Positions 6,178 to 9,144 of a stretch of 9,144 nt of DNA are shown here, in pieces. The position numbers were made by a program, and so were the translations under genes. The notes beneath the pieces are model-generated. The model searched no databases. It was not told where the DNA came from and was given only the letters and a program-made list of their open reading frames with translations. Origin of the DNA: an uncultured bacterium (GTDB lineage: Bacteria; Bacillota; Clostridia; Lachnospirales; Lachnospiraceae); NCBI GenBank assembly GCA_947088515.1, contig CAMUHA010000140.1, positions 1 through 9,144 on the forward strand, read 5' to 3'. The number at the start of each line of letters is the position of its first letter. Positions within the stretch are counted from its first letter, which is position 1.

Positions 6178-6939
6178 ATGGCAGCATTATTGGAAGTAAA
6201 AAATTTAGGAATTTCCTTTGGCGGACTCCGGGCAGTGGATGATTTTGAAATTACCATCAAAAAGGGAGAACTGTATGGTTTGATAGGACCTAATGGTGCA
6301 GGAAAAACAACAGTATTTAATTTACTTACAGGGGTATATAAACCAAATGAAGGAGTAATTTCATTAGATGGAAAAGACATTACTGGCTTGAAAACAATAG
6401 ACATTAATAAAGCCGGAATTGCACGGACTTTTCAGAATATCAGGCTATTTAAAGAGCTTAGTGTTATTGATAATGTAAAAGCAGGCCTTCATAATCATTA
6501 TAAATATTCCACCATAGAGGGCATATTGCGGATGCCTAATTTCTTTAAAATGGAAAAAGCCATGACAGAAAAGGCCATGGAGCTTTTAAGCGTATTTGGA
6601 CTTGATAAAGAAGCAGATTATCTAGCTGCCAATCTACCCTATGGTAAGCAGCGCAAGCTGGAGATTGCAAGAGCGCTTGCAACAGAACCTAAACTGTTGC
6701 TTTTGGACGAACCCGCTGCAGGCATGAATCCCAATGAAACAATGGAGCTTATGGAAACCATCCGCTTTGTACGTGATAATTTTGATATGACAATTCTTTT
6801 GATTGAGCATGACATGAAACTGGTGTCAGGAATCTGTGAAGAACTTACAGTACTTAATTTTGGCAGGATTTTATCAAAAGGCTCTACCAGTGCGGTACTG
6901 AATGACCCCCAGGTTATCACAGCATATTTGGGCGAATAA
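6178..6939 (+). CDS. livG: Branched-chain amino acid ABC transporter ATP-binding protein LivG
   Basis: A 253-residue ABC ATPase. Walker A is G-P-N-G-A-G-K-T (37-44) and the Q-loop glutamine is Q86 in A-R-T-F-Q-N-I-R-L-F, typical of LivG. The signature is L-P-Y-G-K-Q (153-158), a variant of L-S-x-G-x-Q. Walker B is L-L-L-L-D-E-P (173-179) with catalytic E178, and the H-loop is H211 in L-I-E-H-D-M. The region 105-135 between Q-loop and signature is longer than in LivF, as usual for LivG, and the C-terminus ends A-Y-L-G-E as in the family. AAGGAGGT (6161-6168) is near perfect and sits 9 bases before the ATG, within livM; the intergenic gap is two bases. It pairs with LivF to drive import. Confidence 0.96.
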   Translation: MAALLEVKNLGISFGGLRAVDDFEITIKKGELYGLIGPNGAGKTTVFNLLTGVYKPNEGVISLDGKDITGLKTIDINKAGIARTFQNIRLFKELSVIDNVKAGLHNHYKYSTIEGILRMPNFFKMEKAMTEKAMELLSVFGLDKEADYLAANLPYGKQRKLEIARALATEPKLLLLDEPAAGMNPNETMELMETIRFVRDNFDMTILLIEHDMKLVSGICEELTVLNFGRILSKGSTSAVLNDPQVITAYLGE

Positions 6940-6960
6940 GCAACAGGGAGGAAATAAGCT

Positions 6961-7671
6961 ATGGCAATGCTTGAAGTAAAGGATTTGGAAGTATATTATG
7001 GAATGATACAGGCTATCAAGGGAGTATCCTTTGAAGTTAATGAAGGGGAAGTAGTTGCCTTGATTGGTGCAAATGGTGCAGGAAAAACCACTATCCTTCA
7101 TACAGTAACAAGACTGCTTGAAGCTAAAATGGGAACTGTTACATTTGATGGCAGGGATATAACCAAGATGCCTGCCCACAAAATTGTTTCCATGGGAATG
7201 GCGCATGTACCTGAAGGAAGACGTGTGTTTGCAAACCTTTCGGTACTTCAAAATCTGAAAATGGGAGCTTATACCAGGAAAGATAAAAATGAGATGGAAG
7301 AAACGTTAAAGACTGTATATAAACGTTTCCCCAGGCTGGAAGAGAGACAGAATCAGCTGGCCGGGACTTTAAGCGGGGGGGAACAGCAGATGCTGGCCAT
7401 GGGAAGAGCACTTATGTCCCATCCACGAATTATACTTATGGATGAACCTTCTATGGGACTTTCACCAATATTTGTTAATGAAATATTTGATATTATAAAA
7501 GAGGTAAGTGCAAGTGGAACGACTGTACTTTTGGTAGAACAAAATGCCAAAAAGGCTCTTTCTATTTCAGAACGTGCATATGTGCTTGAAACAGGAAAGG
7601 TTGTGCTTGATGGAAAAGCAGATGATTTATTAAATAATGATTCTATCAAAAAGGCTTATTTAGGTGAATAA
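6961..7671 (+). CDS. livF: Branched-chain amino acid ABC transporter ATP-binding protein LivF
   Basis: A 236-residue ABC ATPase, partner of LivG. Walker A is G-A-N-G-A-G-K-T (36-43). The Q-loop position carries the LivF-type V-P-E-G-R-R-V-F (83-90), with Glu instead of Gln. The signature is the canonical L-S-G-G-E-Q-Q (137-143), Walker B is I-I-L-M-D-E-P (157-163), and the H-loop histidine is replaced by Gln (Q194 in L-V-E-Q-N-A), which is normal for LivF. The Glu and Gln replacements are family traits and do not imply loss of function. GGGAGG (6946-6951) lies 9 bases before the ATG at 6961; a second ATG two codons later is too far from the family start. It lies 21 bases after livG. Confidence 0.96.
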   Translation: MAMLEVKDLEVYYGMIQAIKGVSFEVNEGEVVALIGANGAGKTTILHTVTRLLEAKMGTVTFDGRDITKMPAHKIVSMGMAHVPEGRRVFANLSVLQNLKMGAYTRKDKNEMEETLKTVYKRFPRLEERQNQLAGTLSGGEQQMLAMGRALMSHPRIILMDEPSMGLSPIFVNEIFDIIKEVSASGTTVLLVEQNAKKALSISERAYVLETGKVVLDGKADDLLNNDSIKKAYLGE

Positions 7672-7691
7672 AAATATTGGGGGTATTTTTT

Positions 7692-8315
7692 ATGAAGGAA
7701 AAAATAGTATTTACCATTGCAAGACAATATGGAAGCGGCGGACGCACTATAGGGGAGATGCTTTCAGAAAGGCTGGGCATTCATTATTATGACAAGGAGC
7801 TTATGAAGCTTGCTTCAGAAGACAGCGGAATTAATGAAGCTCTGTTTGTCAATGCCGACGAAAAAATAAAGAGTACCAGATTATTTAAAATTGCACATAG
7901 TGTATATCATGGGGAATTAATTCCTCCAGAAAGCGATGATTTTGTATCCACGCAGAACCTGTTTAATTATCAGGCCAAAATTATCAAACAGCTTGCACAG
8001 GGAGAATCATGTGTGATTGTTGGAAGATGTGCGGATTTTATTTTAAAAGACTATGACAATGTACTTAGTGTGTTTATTCACGCACCACATGAATACTGCA
8101 TGGAACAGGCCGCCAAAAAACATAGTATGTCTCCTAAAGAACTGGAAAAGTTTATTTTAAAAACGGATAAACACAAGGCAGAATATTATAAATATTATAC
8201 GGGAAGAGAATGGACAGATGCACGAAATTATGATTTGTGTCTGGACAGCTCAAAATTAGGATATGACAGATGTGTGGAGGAAATCATTTCCTATATGAAT
8301 GTCCGTTTTAAATAG
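7692..8315 (+). CDS. Cytidylate kinase-like family protein
   Basis: A 207-residue cytosolic protein of the cytidylate kinase-like (Cytidylate_kin2) family, with a P-loop NTPase fold. Near the N-terminus is I-A-R-Q-Y-G-S-G-G-R-T-I-G (9-21), the family's version of Walker A, in which Arg replaces the usual Lys of G-x-x-x-x-G-K. Other visible conserved pieces are Y-Y-D-K-E-L (32-37), C-V-I-V-G-R-C-A-D-F-I-L (107-118) and Y-Y-T-G-R-E-W-T-D-A-R-N-Y-D-L-C-L-D-S (168-186). True CMP kinase activity is not shown for these proteins and their substrate is unknown. The ATG at 7692 is preceded by GGGGG (7679-7683). It starts 20 bases after livF without a terminator between, so it is the last gene of the liv operon. 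A role in transport is only inferred from position. Confidence 0.85.
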   Translation: MKEKIVFTIARQYGSGGRTIGEMLSERLGIHYYDKELMKLASEDSGINEALFVNADEKIKSTRLFKIAHSVYHGELIPPESDDFVSTQNLFNYQAKIIKQLAQGESCVIVGRCADFILKDYDNVLSVFIHAPHEYCMEQAAKKHSMSPKELEKFILKTDKHKAEYYKYYTGREWTDARNYDLCLDSSKLGYDRCVEEIISYMNVRFK

Positions 8316-8374
8316 TAATCTTTCCGGAACAATTGTTTTATAAATAACAAATCAGTGCTAACTGCCTTAATATA

Positions 8375-8417
8375 AACCCCGCATACGATTTATTGCTGTA
8401 TGCGAGGTTTTTGTTTT
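8375..8417 (+). terminator. Rho-independent terminator of the liv operon
   Basis: AACCCCGCATAC (8375-8386) pairs with GTATGCGAGGTT (8398-8409), with a single C-A mismatch and an 11-base loop. It is followed by TTTTTGTTTT (overlapping the stem end, 8408-8417). It lies 59 bases past the kinase-like gene and ends before the padR promoter. Confidence 0.88.
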
Positions 8418-8447
8418 ACTTCTGAATAGATTTAAGTATCTTGATGA

Positions 8448-8476
8448 TTGACTTTTTTTCCTTACATAGGTATAAT
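8448..8476 (+). promoter_or_regulatory. Sigma-A-type promoter of the padR gene
   Basis: TTGACT (8448-8453, five of six) and TATAAT (8471-8476, perfect) are 17 bases apart. The start would be near 8483, inside the palindromes that follow, giving a leader of about 118 bases before the ATG at 8601. Confidence 0.85.
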
Positions 8477-8499
8477 AGTAATATTACTAATAGTAATAT
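8474..8499. promoter_or_regulatory. Nested palindromes, candidate PadR operator
   Basis: Overlapping symmetries cover the end of the -10 box and the transcription start. TAGTAATATTACTA (8476-8489) is a perfect 14-bp palindrome. ATATTACTA and TAGTAATAT (8481-8489, 8491-8499) form a perfect 9-bp inverted repeat about one central A. AATAGTAATAT occurs twice as a direct repeat (8474-8484, 8489-8499) 15 bases apart. A bound repressor here would block RNA polymerase. Autoregulation is common in PadR proteins; that this protein binds here is inferred from position. Confidence 0.65.
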
Positions 8500-8600
8500 G
8501 CGATTGCGAAACTTATAAACTTGCTGAATATATTCTAAGAATGTTTCCACATCTCCGTGTTTCACAAATGCTTACTATTGATAATATTGAGAGGTAAATC

Positions 8601-9137
8601 ATGGACAATATTATTCTTGGTCTTTTACTTATGTGTAATAGAACAATATATCAACTAAGGGAAAGAATCAACAAAGGAATAAATTTAATGTACAGCAGTA
8701 GTATGGGAAGTATACAGGCAGCTATAAAAAAGTTACTAAATTCTGGATTTATCAGCTATGAAGAAATTGTTGATAATGGAAAGTATAAAAAAATTTATTA
8801 TATAACTGAAAGTGGAAGACAGCATTTTTTTGACTGGATAAACGCCCCCATAGAAGAGCAATGCCCCAAAAGCCCGGAGTTAGCAAAGGTTTATTTTATG
8901 GGATTTTCGGAAAAAAAGAACCGCGAAAAAAGCATACAACAGCATTTAATGTTTTTGAATGAACTATATAGTGTGTTAACGGCAATATGTGAAGAAGCAG
9001 AAAATCTAAAGATTTCAGAAGAAAATAAGGATATACTTAACTATCAATTTGTTTCCGCTCTTTATGGAAAGGAGTTAATTAAATTCAATATCGACTGGTT
9101 TGAAGGTTTGTTAAGAAAGATGAGGGACAGTGAAATA
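8601..9137 (+). CDS. PadR-family transcriptional regulator
   Basis: A 179-residue regulator; the stop codon TGA follows at 9138-9140. Residues 1 to about 85 form the PadR winged helix: I-I-L-G-L-L-L (4-10), then Y-Q-L-R-E-R-I (17-23), the recognition part S-M-G-S-I-Q-A-A-I-K-K-L-L-N-S-G-F-I (34-51) and the wing K-K-I-Y-Y-I-T-E-S-G-R (63-73). The C-terminal part (about 95-175) is helical and matches the dimerising Vir_act_alpha_C-type region of PadR subfamily 2; length fits that class. There is no visible enzymatic or membrane part. AGAGGT (8590-8595) lies 5 bases before the ATG. The end overlaps the start of another gene, so it probably controls that gene and itself. The inducer cannot be told from sequence. 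Confidence 0.88.
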
Positions 9138-9144
9138 TGAAACA
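9137..9144 (+). CDS. Start of an unseen gene coupled to padR (partial)
   Basis: An ATG at 9137 overlaps the padR stop (ATGA, 9137-9140) and continues ATG-AAA to the window edge. GAGGG (9122-9126) lies 10 bases upstream and fits as its ribosome binding site. Only the first two codons are visible, so nothing can be said of the product. In PadR loci of this layout the coupled gene is often a membrane protein or transporter. Confidence 0.5.

Noticed and set aside
7201..7560. LivF looks defective because the Q-loop Gln and H-loop His are replaced by Glu and Gln
   Set aside because: These replacements (P-E-G-R and V-E-Q-N) are normal for the LivF subfamily.
8328..8337. Palindrome AACAATTGTT after the kinase-like gene
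   Set aside because: Short, AT-rich and isolated. It has no T run and no promoter beside it; the real terminator follows at 8375.
8504..8534. Second padR promoter (TTGCGA and TATATT)
   Set aside because: The spacer is 19 bases and the -35 is poor. The upstream TTGACT-17-TATAAT pair is far better.

Overview
The window looks like ordinary chromosome from a low-GC Gram-positive anaerobe, most likely a Lachnospiraceae-type clostridium (Blautia/Ruminococcus-like). I infer this from the AT-rich coding sequence, strong AGGAGG ribosome binding sites, sigma-A-type promoters, a lipoprotein-anchored solute-binding protein and the obgE-yhbY-nadD-yqeK-rsfS gene order. No rRNA, tRNA, CRISPR array, insertion sequence or phage gene was seen. 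I found no clearly new multi-gene system. The least explained parts are the palindromic control region of the PadR-type regulator and the unseen gene coupled to it at the right edge.

Region 1 (1-2265, + strand) is a tight housekeeping operon. It holds the C-terminal end of the GTPase ObgE, the YhbY/CRS1-YhbY RNA-binding protein, NadD (NAD synthesis), the HD-domain Ap4A hydrolase YqeK, and the ribosomal silencing factor RsfS. Gaps between genes are only 1-22 bases. The group links ribosome assembly and silencing with nucleotide metabolism. It ends in a perfect 16-bp hairpin that also faces the stop codon of a convergent gene.

Region 2 (2287-2505, - strand) is a 72-residue two-helix membrane protein of the DUF378 family. 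It diverges from the following transporter locus and shares a 235-base AT-rich intergenic region with it.

Region 3 (2675-8417, + strand) is a complete branched-chain amino acid-type ABC importer (HAAT family): binding lipoprotein LivJ, permeases LivH and LivM, ATPases LivG and LivF. A cytidylate-kinase-like P-loop protein of unknown role follows 20 bases after livF. livJ has a near-consensus promoter and is followed by a hairpin terminator. A second, extended -10 promoter then precedes livH. This layout should make binding protein in excess over the membrane complex. A strong terminator closes the unit after the kinase-like gene.

Region 4 (8448-9144, + strand) is a PadR-family regulator. Its consensus promoter runs directly into nested palindromes that look like its own operator. 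Its stop codon overlaps the start codon of a further gene (ATGA) that runs off the window and is probably the regulated partner.
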